DNA of 64,000 nt, from contig CAJWSU010000001.1 in the NCBI GenBank assembly GCA_913046335.1, positions 124,001-188,000 on the forward strand, in the 5' to 3' direction. Below are positions 1-9,010 of this stretch, piece by piece (within the stretch, counting starts at the first letter, position 1; each line of letters begins with the position of its first letter). A program made the translations under genes and the position numbers. Source of the DNA: TMED109 sp002684605 (GTDB taxonomy: Bacteria; Pseudomonadota; Alphaproteobacteria; TMED109). Below the pieces are notes generated by a model. That model was not told the DNA's origin. It searched no databases and saw only the letters and a program-made list of their open reading frames with translations.

Positions 1-39
1 TTACAGTTTGTAAGTGAAGCAAGACATTGGAAAGAATAA
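1..39 (+). CDS. 3' end of an unidentified protein-coding gene (partial)
   Basis: Frame 1 is open from the window edge and reads LQFVSEARHWKE before a TAA at 37-39. That stop overlaps the ATG of the COQ9-like gene in a TAATG arrangement, which is typical of translationally coupled genes, so this is probably the tail of a real upstream gene. Twelve residues are too few to identify it. A chance open frame of this length is also possible. Confidence 0.35.
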   Translation, partial: LQFVSEARHWKE

Positions 40-698
40 TGAATAATGAATCATTGAAATATAATAAGAAAAGAGAAAAAATACTTAATAGGGCACTTAT
101 TGATATTGCTAATCATGGCTTTAATAAAAAAATGCTTCATATAGTAGCTAAAAACTGCAATGTCTCTGAAGGAGAATTAGGAAGGCTTTTTCCTGAAGGC
201 ATATTTGAATTAAAGCAATATTTTTTTAATGAAATAGACATAAAAATGTTAAAAAAAATAAATACACTTGATTATAGCAATATAAGAATCAGAGATAAGA
301 TCTATAATGGAGTAATAATCCGATTAGACTTATTTAAAAAAAATAAGAAGTCTATCAAACATATATTTATTAGTGAAGCCTCTAATCCATTTAAATCTTT
401 AAAACACCTGTGGAATACTTCTGATCTAATTTGGAAGTCTGCTGGGGACACTTCTACAGACTACAACCATTATACTAAAAGAATTCTTCTTTCTTGGGTT
501 TATATAACTACTCTCATATGTTGGTTTAGTGATAAAAGTAAGAATATTAATGATACAAAATTGTTTCTTAATAGAAGGATTGATGAAGTTTTAGAATTTG
601 GAAAACAATCAGGAAAAGTAAAATCTAAAATATCAAAATTAAATATTTCTAATAAATTAATAAACCTTATAAAAAGTTTAAAATCGATTAAGACATAA
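39..698 (+). CDS. COQ9 family protein, ubiquinone biosynthesis
   Basis: This 219-residue protein matches the COQ9 family, a lipid-binding accessory factor for ring hydroxylation in ubiquinone synthesis. Family features visible are the N-terminal TetR-like helical part with GRLFPEG near residue 50, and the C-terminal stretch W-x-SAGD-x-S-x-DYN-x-YTKR followed by FLNRRIDEVLEFGK. An in-frame TTG lies at 27, but ATG 39 follows a GGAAAG ribosome site and overlaps the preceding stop, so I chose it. COQ9 is typical of Alphaproteobacteria and mitochondria. It converges on purK with a 2-base gap. It works in the same pathway as ubiG at 56.7 kb. Confidence 0.85.
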   Translation: MNNESLKYNKKREKILNRALIDIANHGFNKKMLHIVAKNCNVSEGELGRLFPEGIFELKQYFFNEIDIKMLKKINTLDYSNIRIRDKIYNGVIIRLDLFKKNKKSIKHIFISEASNPFKSLKHLWNTSDLIWKSAGDTSTDYNHYTKRILLSWVYITTLICWFSDKSKNINDTKLFLNRRIDEVLEFGKQSGKVKSKISKLNISNKLINLIKSLKSIKT

Positions 699-700
699 CT

Positions 701-1762
701 TTATTTTATTAAATAGTTAACATGCCCCATTTTCCTGCCAGGCCTAATTTCTTTTTTTCCATATTTATGCACTCTACAATTTGGATCATTTATTAAATTA
801 TTCGCTAAATGTATATCTGTTCCTATTAAATTTTGCATAACAATATCAAATAACCTTTCAGTGCTACCTAAATCAATTCCAACTGCAGCTCTTACTGCCT
901 GCTCAAACTGGTCTGTAACACACCCATCCATAGTCCAATGGCCAGAGTTATGTGGTCTGGGTGCAATTTCATTAACCACTAAATCTCCATTATTAAGTTC
1001 AAATAATTCAATTGCTAGTATTCCTATAAGATCAATCTCATTAGCTATACGAAGAGCTATATTTTTAGATAATTTGGAAACTTTATCTGATATTCCAGGC
1101 GCTGGTGCAATTGTTTGATCTAGAATATGATTTTTATGCTTATTTTCTACTGTATCATATAACTTAGTTTTATTACTTTGATCTCTCGCAATAATAATAC
1201 TTAACTCTCTTTTAAAAAAAATAAACTCTTCTAATATTAATTCATCACTAACTATACTTTTCCAAGCCTCTAATAAATTTGTATTAGAATCTATCTTAAT
1301 CTGTCCCTTACCGTCATAACCAAACCTTCTAGTTTTTAAAACTGCTTCACCTTTTATAAGTTCTTTTGCATTAACTAAATCTTCATAACTATTGCATTCA
1401 TAAAACTTAGCTGTCTGAACTTTAGCTTTATCTGCTAAAAAATTTTTTTCTACTAACCTATCTTGTGATATAGATAGAACAAAAGAAGAAGGCCTTAATA
1501 TACATAATTCCTCAATTATTTGAGCTGATTTAAGAGGTATGTTTTCAAACTCATATAAAGCTACATCTATTTTTTTAGCGAACTGTTTTATAGCATTTAA
1601 ATCTTCATAATCATTAATATATGATTTGGAACATACTTGAAATGCTGGCGCATTAGAATCAGGGTCATAAACATGACATTCTATTCCAAGTTTAGCTGCT
1701 GCAAGAGCAATCATCCTGCCTAATTGACCACCTCCAACAATACCTAAAACTTTATCTTTCAA
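701..1762 (-). CDS. purK: N5-carboxyaminoimidazole ribonucleotide synthase PurK
   Basis: PurK uses ATP and bicarbonate to convert AIR to N5-CAIR in purine synthesis. The 353-residue sequence begins with the nucleotide-binding GGGQLGRM typical of PurK and has the ATP-grasp fold, including KTRRFGYDGKGQ for ATP binding, and NEIAPRPHNSGH and TMDGC near the end. It is full length for the family. Its ATG lies inside the end of purE (11-base overlap), so the two are co-translated and act on consecutive steps. The C-terminus is short and basic, ending near GHVNYL. Confidence 0.96.
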   Translation of the reverse strand: MKDKVLGIVGGGQLGRMIALAAAKLGIECHVYDPDSNAPAFQVCSKSYINDYEDLNAIKQFAKKIDVALYEFENIPLKSAQIIEELCILRPSSFVLSISQDRLVEKNFLADKAKVQTAKFYECNSYEDLVNAKELIKGEAVLKTRRFGYDGKGQIKIDSNTNLLEAWKSIVSDELILEEFIFFKRELSIIIARDQSNKTKLYDTVENKHKNHILDQTIAPAPGISDKVSKLSKNIALRIANEIDLIGILAIELFELNNGDLVVNEIAPRPHNSGHWTMDGCVTDQFEQAVRAAVGIDLGSTERLFDIVMQNLIGTDIHLANNLINDPNCRVHKYGKKEIRPGRKMGHVNYLIK

Positions 1763-2264
1763 CTGGTATTACCGGTTTATCTAAAACTGAATTTGTTTGC
1801 TTAGTTTTGTAATTTTTTACTTTTCTATCTAAAGGTTTATCATTAAGGCTTAAGATCTGTGCTGCCATTAAAGCTGCATTAGATGCTCCTGGATCACCTA
1901 TAGCTAAAGTAGCAACAGGAACTCCAGCTGGCATTTGAACTATAGATAATAAACTATCCATACCACTTAGTGCTTTACTCAAGATCGGAACTCCAAGAAC
2001 TGGAATACTTGTTAAAGAAGCAATCATTCCAGGTAAATGAGCGGCTCCTCCTGCCCCTGCTATAATAACCTTAATACCTTTATTTTTAGCTGCTTTTGCA
2101 TAAGCATATAATCTATCTGGAGTTCTATGTGCAGATACTATATTAAGCTCATAAGGAATAGAAAACTGTTCTAATATTTTAACGGCATTTTTCATGGTCT
2201 CCCAGTCAGATTGACTACCCATTATAACGCCCACTTTTTCAGAATTATTTTTTTGTTTTAACAT
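1752..2264 (-). CDS. purE: N5-carboxyaminoimidazole ribonucleotide mutase PurE
   Basis: PurE rearranges N5-CAIR, the product of PurK, to 4-carboxy-AIR. The class I signature is clear: GSQSDWETM near the N-terminus, SAHRTPDR around residue 45, GAGGAAHLPGM around residue 70, and the GVPILSKALSGMDSLLSIVQMP segment with GDPGASNAALMA. At 170 residues it has the usual length plus a short lysine-rich tail. It is the first gene of a purE-purK pair read leftwards, and it diverges from pyrD across a 165-base AT-rich gap that presumably holds both promoters; I see no riboswitch there. Confidence 0.97.
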   Translation of the reverse strand: MLKQKNNSEKVGVIMGSQSDWETMKNAVKILEQFSIPYELNIVSAHRTPDRLYAYAKAAKNKGIKVIIAGAGGAAHLPGMIASLTSIPVLGVPILSKALSGMDSLLSIVQMPAGVPVATLAIGDPGASNAALMAAQILSLNDKPLDRKVKNYKTKQTNSVLDKPVIPVER

Positions 2265-2429
2265 TTACTATCCCTGCAATCTATAATTACCTTTGTCTAT
2301 AAGGAAAGCGAGAAAGTATATGCATTTTATAATGTTTTTGCAAGTATAATAGTAATTATAAAAATATTTTTATAGAGATATAAACTAAAAAATTATATGA
2401 TTTATTTATTCAATTAATAGAAAGTAAAA

Positions 2430-3515
2430 ATGAAACATATAAATAATATTTTATTAAATTTTTTACATAAAATTCCTCCGGAATTGTCTCACCTTATTAC
2501 TATAAAACTATTAAAAAATGGTTTAAATCCTCAAAACTTTATAAACAATTATAAAAATTTAAATGTTTCTTTAGGTAACATAAGTTTTAAACATCCTATA
2601 GGGCTTGCTGCTGGGTTTGATAAAAACGCTGAAGTCTTTCATCAAATAGATAAATTAGGTTTAGCGCATGTGGAAATAGGGACGATTACACCTAAATATC
2701 AAGCAGGAAACCGCAAACCTCGCGTTTTTAGGCTTCCTCAAGATAAAGCTATTATTAATAGGTTGGGTTTTCCAAGCAAAGGTTTACCTTATATTAGTAA
2801 ACGCTTAGAACAATATAAGTCAAATATTCCTCTTGGAATAAATATAGGATGTAATAAAGAAACAACTGACTTTATTAGTGATTATTTGGAGATTGCAAAA
2901 AATTTAGGTCATTATGCCAATTGGTTAACCATTAATATATCCTCACCTAATACTCCAGGACTTAGAAACATACAAACAAGTGATATACTCTCAAAACTAT
3001 TAAAAACTATAGATAATGAAAGAAAAGTAATAGAAGACAAGAGAGGATCATCATTACAATTATGGTTAAAAATTGCACCTGACTTAGAAGATATAGAATT
3101 AAAAAAGCTTATTGATACAGCAATAGATAATAATATAGATGCTTTATGTATTTCTAATACAACAATTAAACGACCTAATAATTTAATATCTAATAAAAAA
3201 ATAGAAACTGGAGGGTTATCTGGAAAACCTCTTTTTTATCAATCCACATTAATGTTAGCAAAAGCTTATTTATATGCTCAGAATAAGATAAAATTTATTG
3301 GTATTGGAGGAATAGATAGTGGAGAGACAGCTTATTTGAAGATTCTTGCTGGTGCTACTATTATACAAATGTATACAGGTCTAGTATATAATGGGTCTGA
3401 GTTACTAAATAAAATTAATAATGAACTTTCAAAAAAAATTGGTGATGAATCACTTTCGACTCTAATAGGAAGTAAATCCTACGAAATAGTAAACGGTAAT
3501 TACCTAGATGATTAA
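2430..3515 (+). CDS. pyrD: dihydroorotate dehydrogenase (quinone), class 2
   Basis: This 361-residue enzyme oxidises dihydroorotate to orotate in pyrimidine synthesis, passing electrons to ubiquinone at the inner membrane. Visible class 2 features are the N-terminal helical region ending in LSHL for quinone and membrane contact, GLAAGFDKNAE near residue 58, the catalytic-serine loop NISSPNTPGLR near residues 169-179, SNTT near residue 243, and GIGGIDSG for FMN phosphate. The class 1A/1B catalytic cysteine is absent, as expected. The stop overlaps the start of the following HAD hydrolase by 8 bases, so the two are probably co-transcribed. Confidence 0.96.
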   Translation: MKHINNILLNFLHKIPPELSHLITIKLLKNGLNPQNFINNYKNLNVSLGNISFKHPIGLAAGFDKNAEVFHQIDKLGLAHVEIGTITPKYQAGNRKPRVFRLPQDKAIINRLGFPSKGLPYISKRLEQYKSNIPLGINIGCNKETTDFISDYLEIAKNLGHYANWLTINISSPNTPGLRNIQTSDILSKLLKTIDNERKVIEDKRGSSLQLWLKIAPDLEDIELKKLIDTAIDNNIDALCISNTTIKRPNNLISNKKIETGGLSGKPLFYQSTLMLAKAYLYAQNKIKFIGIGGIDSGETAYLKILAGATIIQMYTGLVYNGSELLNKINNELSKKIGDESLSTLIGSKSYEIVNGNYLDD

Positions 3516-4410
3516 AACAAGTAATAATAATGTGCCCTTCTATGATGATTTAAATTTTATGATCAATAATTCAGAAGGACTTATTTTAGATATATGGGGT
3601 GTATTATGGGATGGTATTAAAGTCTATCCAGAAGCACTAAACACATTAAAAAAACTTAATGAACGTAATATTCCAATAGTTCTTTTATCTAACGCCCCTA
3701 GAAAATCTGATATAGTAAGTGAGAAGTTATCAAAAATTGGTATAGGAAAAAACTTATACAATAAAATTATATCTTCTGGTGATGTATGTAGAAATGAACT
3801 AATTAACAATACTAATATAGTTTCAGGAGTAAAATATTATTTTATAGGACTAAAGGAAGATAATGATTTATTGGATAATACTAAATTTCAAGAATCTAAA
3901 AATCCTGAAGGGTCAGACTTTGTACTAATTACTGGTCCACGTGATTTTGACCATATATTAAAAGATTACACAAATGAGTTAAAGGAATGTTTAAAATATA
4001 AGTTACCTATGATTTGTGCTAACCCAGATAAAATAGTTGTAAGACAAAATGGTAAAAAAATATTTTGTGCTGGAGCCATTGCAGAAGACTATAAAAAATT
4101 GGGAGGTATTGTTAAACAATTTGGAAAACCCTATAAAAACGTTTTTTTAGAAGCGTTAAAACATTTAAAAAAAATATCTCCTAAAATAAATTTAAGTAAT
4201 ATCTCAATTATTGGTGACGGTTTAGAAACAGATATTTTGGGAGGAAATACTGTACAAATTAATACCATATTAATAACAAGTGGGATTTTATCTCATACAC
4301 TCAATACTCAATATGGTCAAAGGCCAGATCTTAAAAAATTAAATAAAGCTATTTCTGCTTCTGGTAATTTTCCTACATCTGCAGTAAATATTTTTAAAAT
4401 ATCTCCTTAG
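3508..4410 (+). CDS. HAD-superfamily class IIA hydrolase
   Basis: The 300-residue protein belongs to the HAD phosphatase superfamily, subclass IIA (NagD-like). Motif I is LDIWGVLWDG around residues 27-36, with the nucleophilic Asp; motif II is VLLSNAPR around residue 60; a lysine in KQFGKPY gives motif III near residue 205; and motif IV is IGDGLETDILGG near residue 235. The form with DIWG in motif I is the proteobacterial TIGR01459-type group, whose substrate is not established. Coupling to pyrD (8-base overlap) hints at nucleotide or sugar phosphate turnover, but this is only an inference. Confidence 0.85.
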   Translation: MIKTSNNNVPFYDDLNFMINNSEGLILDIWGVLWDGIKVYPEALNTLKKLNERNIPIVLLSNAPRKSDIVSEKLSKIGIGKNLYNKIISSGDVCRNELINNTNIVSGVKYYFIGLKEDNDLLDNTKFQESKNPEGSDFVLITGPRDFDHILKDYTNELKECLKYKLPMICANPDKIVVRQNGKKIFCAGAIAEDYKKLGGIVKQFGKPYKNVFLEALKHLKKISPKINLSNISIIGDGLETDILGGNTVQINTILITSGILSHTLNTQYGQRPDLKKLNKAISASGNFPTSAVNIFKISP

Positions 4411-4424
4411 TTTTTTAAATACTA

Positions 4425-4453
4425 TTGACTTAACATAGATAATTAATTAGAAC
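4425..4453 (+). promoter_or_regulatory. possible sigma70-type promoter for dinB
   Basis: TTGACT at 4425-4430 and TAGAAC at 4448-4453 are separated by 17 bases and lie about 50 bases before the polymerase gene. The -35 element is close to consensus and the -10 element is weaker. In DNA this AT-rich such matches arise by chance, so the call is tentative. No SOS box was recognised. Confidence 0.3.
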
Positions 4454-4501
4454 AAAACATGAACAAATTAATTCGACCAACATCATGTATTTGAGTAAAA
4501 A

Positions 4502-5755
4502 ATGATATTAAACTGGCTTTACTTAGACCTAAACAGTTATTTTGCTAGTGTTGAACAACAACTGCAAAAACATTTGCGAAATAAACCAATTGCAATTGTT
4601 CCGATAATGACAGATGCCACGTGCGCAATAGCTGCAAGCTATGAAGCAAAAGCTTATGGCGTTAAAACAGGGACAATGATTTATGAAGCAAAAAAACTAT
4701 GTCCAGAATTAATATGTGTAGAAGCAAAACATGAAAACTATGTTATATACCACCATAAAATATTAGCTGAAATAAACAAATATATACCTATAGAAATTAT
4801 TGCCTCTATAGATGAAGTTGCCTGCAAACTAACAGGGAATCAAAAACAAGAAAAACAAGCAATTCAAATAGCTAAAAATATTAAAAAAGGCCTCCAAAAA
4901 AATGTGGGCAATTATATACGTTGCTCTATAGGAATTGCACCTAACAGATTCCTTGCTAAAACTGCAAGTAATTTAGAAAAACCAGATGGGTTACAAATTA
5001 TTTATAGCAAAGATATCCCTGAGCGCATTAAACACTTTAAACTTTCTGACCTTACAGGAATAGGAAAAGCCATGGAATATAGATTAAATAAATGTGGCAT
5101 TCTATCAATTTCAGAGCTTTATAATATATCTCCAAAGCATATGCGAAAACTTTGGGGAAATGTTCAAGGAGAAAAATTTTGGTATATGTTAAGAGGACAA
5201 GAAATTACTGATATTAAAACAGAAAGAAAGACTATAGGGCACAGCCATGTATTAGAACCCAAATGGAGAGCTATAGAACTAGCAGAAAAAGTTATGTTTC
5301 GCTTACTACTTAAAGCAGCCAGCAGACTAAGAAGAATGGATTACTATAGTAGCAGATTATCTCTAAGCATAAGGACAGAGAAAGGGATAAGGTTAGAAGG
5401 TAAAAGCATATTTTATAGGGCATGTGATAATAAAAAATTATTAGAAGAATCAAAAATAGTATGGAACAATCTAATTAAAAATAAAAAAATAATAAGAGTT
5501 AAAAAAATTAGTATAACACTTTATAAACTAGAAAAAAGTAATGAATTACAGCCTAATTTATTTGAAAGATTAGATAGAAAAGTAATTTTAAATACAAATC
5601 GCTTTGAAAAAATATCTCAAACCATGGATAATATTAATAGTCGTTTTGGTAGAGACAGTGTTATTTTAGGGCAGCTACCTAAAAAAATAAAATCTTTTTC
5701 AGGAACAAGGATAGCCTTTACTAGAATTCCTGATAAGCAAGAATTTAATGAATAA
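4502..5755 (+). CDS. dinB: Y-family DNA polymerase IV (DinB-like)
   Basis: This 417-residue protein is a translesion polymerase. The palm residues are present: D9 in LYLDLN and the SIDE motif with D104 and E105, with the steric-gate region NSYFASVE just after D9. The helix-hairpin-helix LTGIGKAMEYRL lies near 184-195 and the little-finger domain follows to about residue 345. A QPNLF motif at 350-354 fits a beta-clamp-binding peptide. About 60 further residues follow it, so the clamp motif is not at the extreme end as in E. coli Pol IV. It converges with the rhomboid gene (5-base gap). ImuB is less likely because the acidic residues are intact. Confidence 0.85.
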   Translation: MILNWLYLDLNSYFASVEQQLQKHLRNKPIAIVPIMTDATCAIAASYEAKAYGVKTGTMIYEAKKLCPELICVEAKHENYVIYHHKILAEINKYIPIEIIASIDEVACKLTGNQKQEKQAIQIAKNIKKGLQKNVGNYIRCSIGIAPNRFLAKTASNLEKPDGLQIIYSKDIPERIKHFKLSDLTGIGKAMEYRLNKCGILSISELYNISPKHMRKLWGNVQGEKFWYMLRGQEITDIKTERKTIGHSHVLEPKWRAIELAEKVMFRLLLKAASRLRRMDYYSSRLSLSIRTEKGIRLEGKSIFYRACDNKKLLEESKIVWNNLIKNKKIIRVKKISITLYKLEKSNELQPNLFERLDRKVILNTNRFEKISQTMDNINSRFGRDSVILGQLPKKIKSFSGTRIAFTRIPDKQEFNE

Positions 5756-5760
5756 AAATA

Positions 5761-6486
5761 TTATTTTCGAAAACGAATTTTAATAGGTTTTTCTTTAACT
5801 TTAATTCTGGATTTTTGAAAAATATTAATGTTTGGCTTCTTTAGTAAAGGAGACAATAATATCCCTGCAAAAAAACCTCCTAAATGAGCAAACCAGGCTA
5901 CTCCAGGAGAACCAGGGTTAGAAATAGCAGCACTAATAATCTGCCCTAAAATCCATACCCCCAATAATAATACAGCAGGAAGCCTTAAAAAGGTTATAAA
6001 TATTCCTAAAAAAACAAAAGTTCTTATACGCGCTCGTGGATAAAAAATTAAATAAGCTCCTAAAACACCTGATACAGCGCCACTAGCTCCTATCATAGGA
6101 ATAGTACTATCCGGCGCTGATAATATTTGTGCAAAAGCTGCAACTATCCCACATAAAAAATAAAATAGGATAAAACGAAAATGTCCTAGCGCACCCTCTA
6201 TATTATCCCCAAATATCCATAAATAAAGCATGTTACCAGCTAAATGCATAAATCCACCGTGCATAAACATGGAAGTAAATAAAGTGAAAATTGAAAGTAA
6301 TGGTCCAGTCTGCTCTATCTTTCCAAGAAACGCTGCAGGAGTTAATCCAAAATCCATAATTATTGTATTATTGTCCTGGTAGCCTAAACCTGACTGCCAG
6401 AAAAAAATAATAATACATGTAGCAATTATAGCTATTACTAATAATGGTTTTCCTAATGCAGGATTGTCATCGTAAATTGGAATCAT
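5761..6486 (-). CDS. rhomboid family intramembrane serine protease
   Basis: A 241-residue polytopic membrane protein with about six to seven hydrophobic segments. The catalytic pair is visible: S135 in GASGAVSG and H201 in WFAHLGG, with N85 in HLAGNMLYLW as the oxyanion residue. It would cleave substrates within the membrane; the substrate cannot be told from sequence. A basic tail (KSRIKVKEKPIKIRFRK) follows the last membrane segment. It sits 13 bases after the heme-binding gene on the same strand, so the two may share a transcript. Confidence 0.92.
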   Translation of the reverse strand: MIPIYDDNPALGKPLLVIAIIATCIIIFFWQSGLGYQDNNTIIMDFGLTPAAFLGKIEQTGPLLSIFTLFTSMFMHGGFMHLAGNMLYLWIFGDNIEGALGHFRFILFYFLCGIVAAFAQILSAPDSTIPMIGASGAVSGVLGAYLIFYPRARIRTFVFLGIFITFLRLPAVLLLGVWILGQIISAAISNPGSPGVAWFAHLGGFFAGILLSPLLKKPNINIFQKSRIKVKEKPIKIRFRK

Positions 6487-6499
6487 AAAAAGTTATATC

Positions 6500-7069
6500 T
6501 CAATTAGATAATGGGATTTGAACAGAGAAAGCGCCCCTGATATCACCTATTTTAAAACCATAGGCTTTATCTTCTGGGTACAATTCATTTATTCTTGTTT
6601 GCAAAGAGGCCTTTATGTTAGAACCATGACAAGTCAAACAAACTTCTCCTGTAGGTATTGCCTTCATATATCTGAAAAATGGTTTATTATTGCTGTCAAA
6701 ATATACTTCCTGATAATCTATAGAACCTATAGATTCTCCTAGCACCTTTCTTTTCTCAAATTGATTTAAAATATTTATTTCCCAAGAAGAAGCTATATTA
6801 ATATTATTTCTTACCTTTAAACTAGTACGTTTTAAAATGACACCTTTACTTAAAGATATGCCATCTGTAATATCTAAAGCTGCAATATTGCAATATTCTA
6901 CTGCTGCAATTGGGCCTGATTCTTGCAAAACCGCCTTCAATGATTTTTTTAAACTAATAGCTAACTCTTTAATAGCAGCTTTAGCTTTTTTTTCATTAAC
7001 TAATGCATCATCAGCATATGAAAGGTTAGAAAAAATAAAAAGAGCAATTATTATTCTTAATATAAGCAT
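6500..7069 (-). CDS. exported c-type heme protein, Tll0287-like (DUF3365)
   Basis: The 189-residue protein starts with a signal peptide (hydrophobic to about residue 18, then YADDA) and carries one CxxCH heme site, C144-L-T-C147-H148, in a GEVCLTCHG context. The upstream AAVEYCN and SLKVRN segments and overall length match the DUF3365/Tll0287-like domain, a periplasmic c-heme redox-sensor-like domain. Here it stands alone without a fused kinase or cyclase, so a signalling role is not shown. It is read leftwards with the rhomboid gene and diverges from the aldo/keto reductase. Confidence 0.8.
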   Translation of the reverse strand: MLILRIIIALFIFSNLSYADDALVNEKKAKAAIKELAISLKKSLKAVLQESGPIAAVEYCNIAALDITDGISLSKGVILKRTSLKVRNNINIASSWEINILNQFEKRKVLGESIGSIDYQEVYFDSNNKPFFRYMKAIPTGEVCLTCHGSNIKASLQTRINELYPEDKAYGFKIGDIRGAFSVQIPLSN

Positions 7070-7235
7070 TATTAAACCTTATAAATTTATAATATGAACA
7101 AAGAATATCTTCATTGAAAAATAAATGCACCTTTTTATATTTTTTTAAATTAAATTGTTAGCCTATATCTGATTGACGCAACAAATAAAAAAAGTAAACT
7201 GAATAACTAAGCAAAAAATTTAGAGGGGTCACAAT

Positions 7236-8219
7236 ATGGAATATGTTCGCTTTGGATCAACAGGAATGAAAGTTTCTAAACTTTGCTTTGGAACTATGAT
7301 GTTTGCAATGACAGAAGGTTGGAGAAATTATGCATTAGGGAAAAAAGATGCAAAACCTGTTTTTAAAGAAGCTTTAGATGCTGGAATAAATTTCTTTGAT
7401 ACAGCAGATGTATACTCTAATGGTTCATGTGAAGAAGTTACTGGCGAACTATTAAACGAAATGGCAAATAGGGATGAAATTGTTGTTGCCACTAAAGTTT
7501 ATAATCCTATGGGCGAAGGGCCAAACCAAAAAGGGTTATCTAGAAAATATATTTTTAATGCTATAGATGCTTCGTTATCAAGACTTAAAATGGATTATAT
7601 TGACCTCTATATAATACACCGTTGGGATTACGATACTCCAATAGAAGAAACTATGGAGACTTTACATGATATAGTGAAATCCGGAAAAGCTAGATATATA
7701 GGAGCCTCAAGTATGTTTGCATGGCAGCTTGTTAAAGCTCAAGAAACTGCAAAAAGAAATGGGTGGACACAATTTGTTTCCATGCAAAATCATGTGAATT
7801 TAATTTATAGAGAAGAAGAAAGGGAAATGATTCCATTATGTATAAATGATAACTTAGCAATTACTCCATGGAGCCCACTTGCAAGGGGGTTTTTAGCAGG
7901 AAACAGGCATAAAACAGGAGGCGGAGAAACAGATAGGTCGAAAAATGATGTTCTTGCAGATGATTACTACTATAATAATAGTGACTTCGAAATACTAGAA
8001 ACATTAAAAAATATTGCTCAAGAAGAAAACCGTGAGCCTGTTGAGGTAGCGTTAGCTTGGTTATCACAGAAACAGGGAATCACATGTCCTATAATTGGCC
8101 CAGGGAAATTAACACAGTTAAAAACACTCATAAATTCCTTATCCTTAAAATTATCTGATAAACAGATTAATTTATTAGAAAAACCTTATAAACCTAAAAA
8201 TATTTCAGGTCATATCTAG
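7236..8219 (+). CDS. aldo/keto reductase
   Basis: A 327-residue NADP(H)-dependent oxidoreductase of the aldo/keto reductase superfamily (YhdN/Gfo-like branch). It begins MEYVRFGSTGMKVSKLCFGT, and the tetrad is visible: Asp and Tyr in FFDTADVYSNG, Lys in VVATKVYNP, His in LYIIHRWD. The C-terminal CPIIGPGKLTQL binds the cofactor phosphate. A strong AGAGGGG ribosome site lies 7 bases before the ATG, the best in the window, suggesting high expression. It is followed after 29 bases by a dienelactone hydrolase-like gene, probably in the same transcript. The substrate is unknown. Confidence 0.93.
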   Translation: MEYVRFGSTGMKVSKLCFGTMMFAMTEGWRNYALGKKDAKPVFKEALDAGINFFDTADVYSNGSCEEVTGELLNEMANRDEIVVATKVYNPMGEGPNQKGLSRKYIFNAIDASLSRLKMDYIDLYIIHRWDYDTPIEETMETLHDIVKSGKARYIGASSMFAWQLVKAQETAKRNGWTQFVSMQNHVNLIYREEEREMIPLCINDNLAITPWSPLARGFLAGNRHKTGGGETDRSKNDVLADDYYYNNSDFEILETLKNIAQEENREPVEVALAWLSQKQGITCPIIGPGKLTQLKTLINSLSLKLSDKQINLLEKPYKPKNISGHI

Positions 8220-8248
8220 ATAAATATAAATTTAACAGAAAGAAAATC

Positions 8249-9001
8249 ATGATTGAAAACTTTATTAACATAGAAACAAAAGATGGTTTAATAGATACAT
8301 TTGAAGTGAAGCCTGATGAAGGAGGACCATTTCCAGCAATAATAATTTATATGGATGCACCAGCAATCAGAGAAGAGCTAAGAGATATGGCTAGAAGACT
8401 AGCTAGTATGGGTTATTATGTATTGTTACCAAACTTATTTTATCGCGTAGGAAAAGAAGGATCTTATCCATTTACTTTTGCAAAAATTAGAGAAGATAAA
8501 AGTCATTTTTCAGCTATGATTAAAACTATGGACGATACAACTAATGAATTAGTAGTATCAGATACAAAATATATTCTAGATTACCTAGATAATAATGAAG
8601 AGTTAAATCATGATGGTTATGGAGCTATAGGATATTGCATGAGCGGACAATATATAGTTAGTGTAAGCTCAACGTATTCTAACAAATTTGTAGCAGCAGC
8701 ATCATTCTACGGTGTAAAAATACTAACTGATAAAGAAAATTCTCCTCACTTACGTGCTAATAAAATTGAAGCTGACTTATATTTAGCTTTTGCAGAAAAA
8801 GATACATGGGTTGATGAAGATGCATTAAAAAATATTAAAGAACACTTTAACAACAATACACCTCGTTTTAGAATGGAAGTTTACGAGGGAACAGAGCATG
8901 GTTTTGCTTTTCCTGATAGACACACTTATAATAAAAATGCTGCTGAAAAACATTGGTCCAGAATAAATAATTTATTTGAAAAGTCTTTAAAAAATAAATA
9001 A
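8249..9001 (+). CDS. dienelactone hydrolase family protein
   Basis: A 250-residue alpha/beta hydrolase of the dienelactone hydrolase family. The catalytic triad is readable: Cys in GAIGYCMSGQ, Asp in AFAEKDTWVD, and His in GTEHGFAFPDR. The nucleophile is cysteine, as in true carboxymethylenebutenolidases, which open dienelactone in chlorocatechol-type pathways. Many family members have other carbonyl-ester substrates. It lies behind the aldo/keto reductase and faces the maleylpyruvate isomerase and fumarylpyruvate hydrolase pair (9-base gap), which supports a role in ring-cleavage product metabolism. Confidence 0.9.
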   Translation: MIENFINIETKDGLIDTFEVKPDEGGPFPAIIIYMDAPAIREELRDMARRLASMGYYVLLPNLFYRVGKEGSYPFTFAKIREDKSHFSAMIKTMDDTTNELVVSDTKYILDYLDNNEELNHDGYGAIGYCMSGQYIVSVSSTYSNKFVAAASFYGVKILTDKENSPHLRANKIEADLYLAFAEKDTWVDEDALKNIKEHFNNNTPRFRMEVYEGTEHGFAFPDRHTYNKNAAEKHWSRINNLFEKSLKNK

Positions 9002-9010
9002 GTCTATATA

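Noticed and set aside
861..1118. 85-residue open frame on the + strand inside purK
   Set aside because: It is antisense to conserved purK sequence and has no family match or ribosome site; a shadow of the real gene.
2265..2429. Possible purine riboswitch between purE and pyrD
   Set aside because: The 165-base gap is AT-rich, and I found no paired three-helix core or conserved loop bases.
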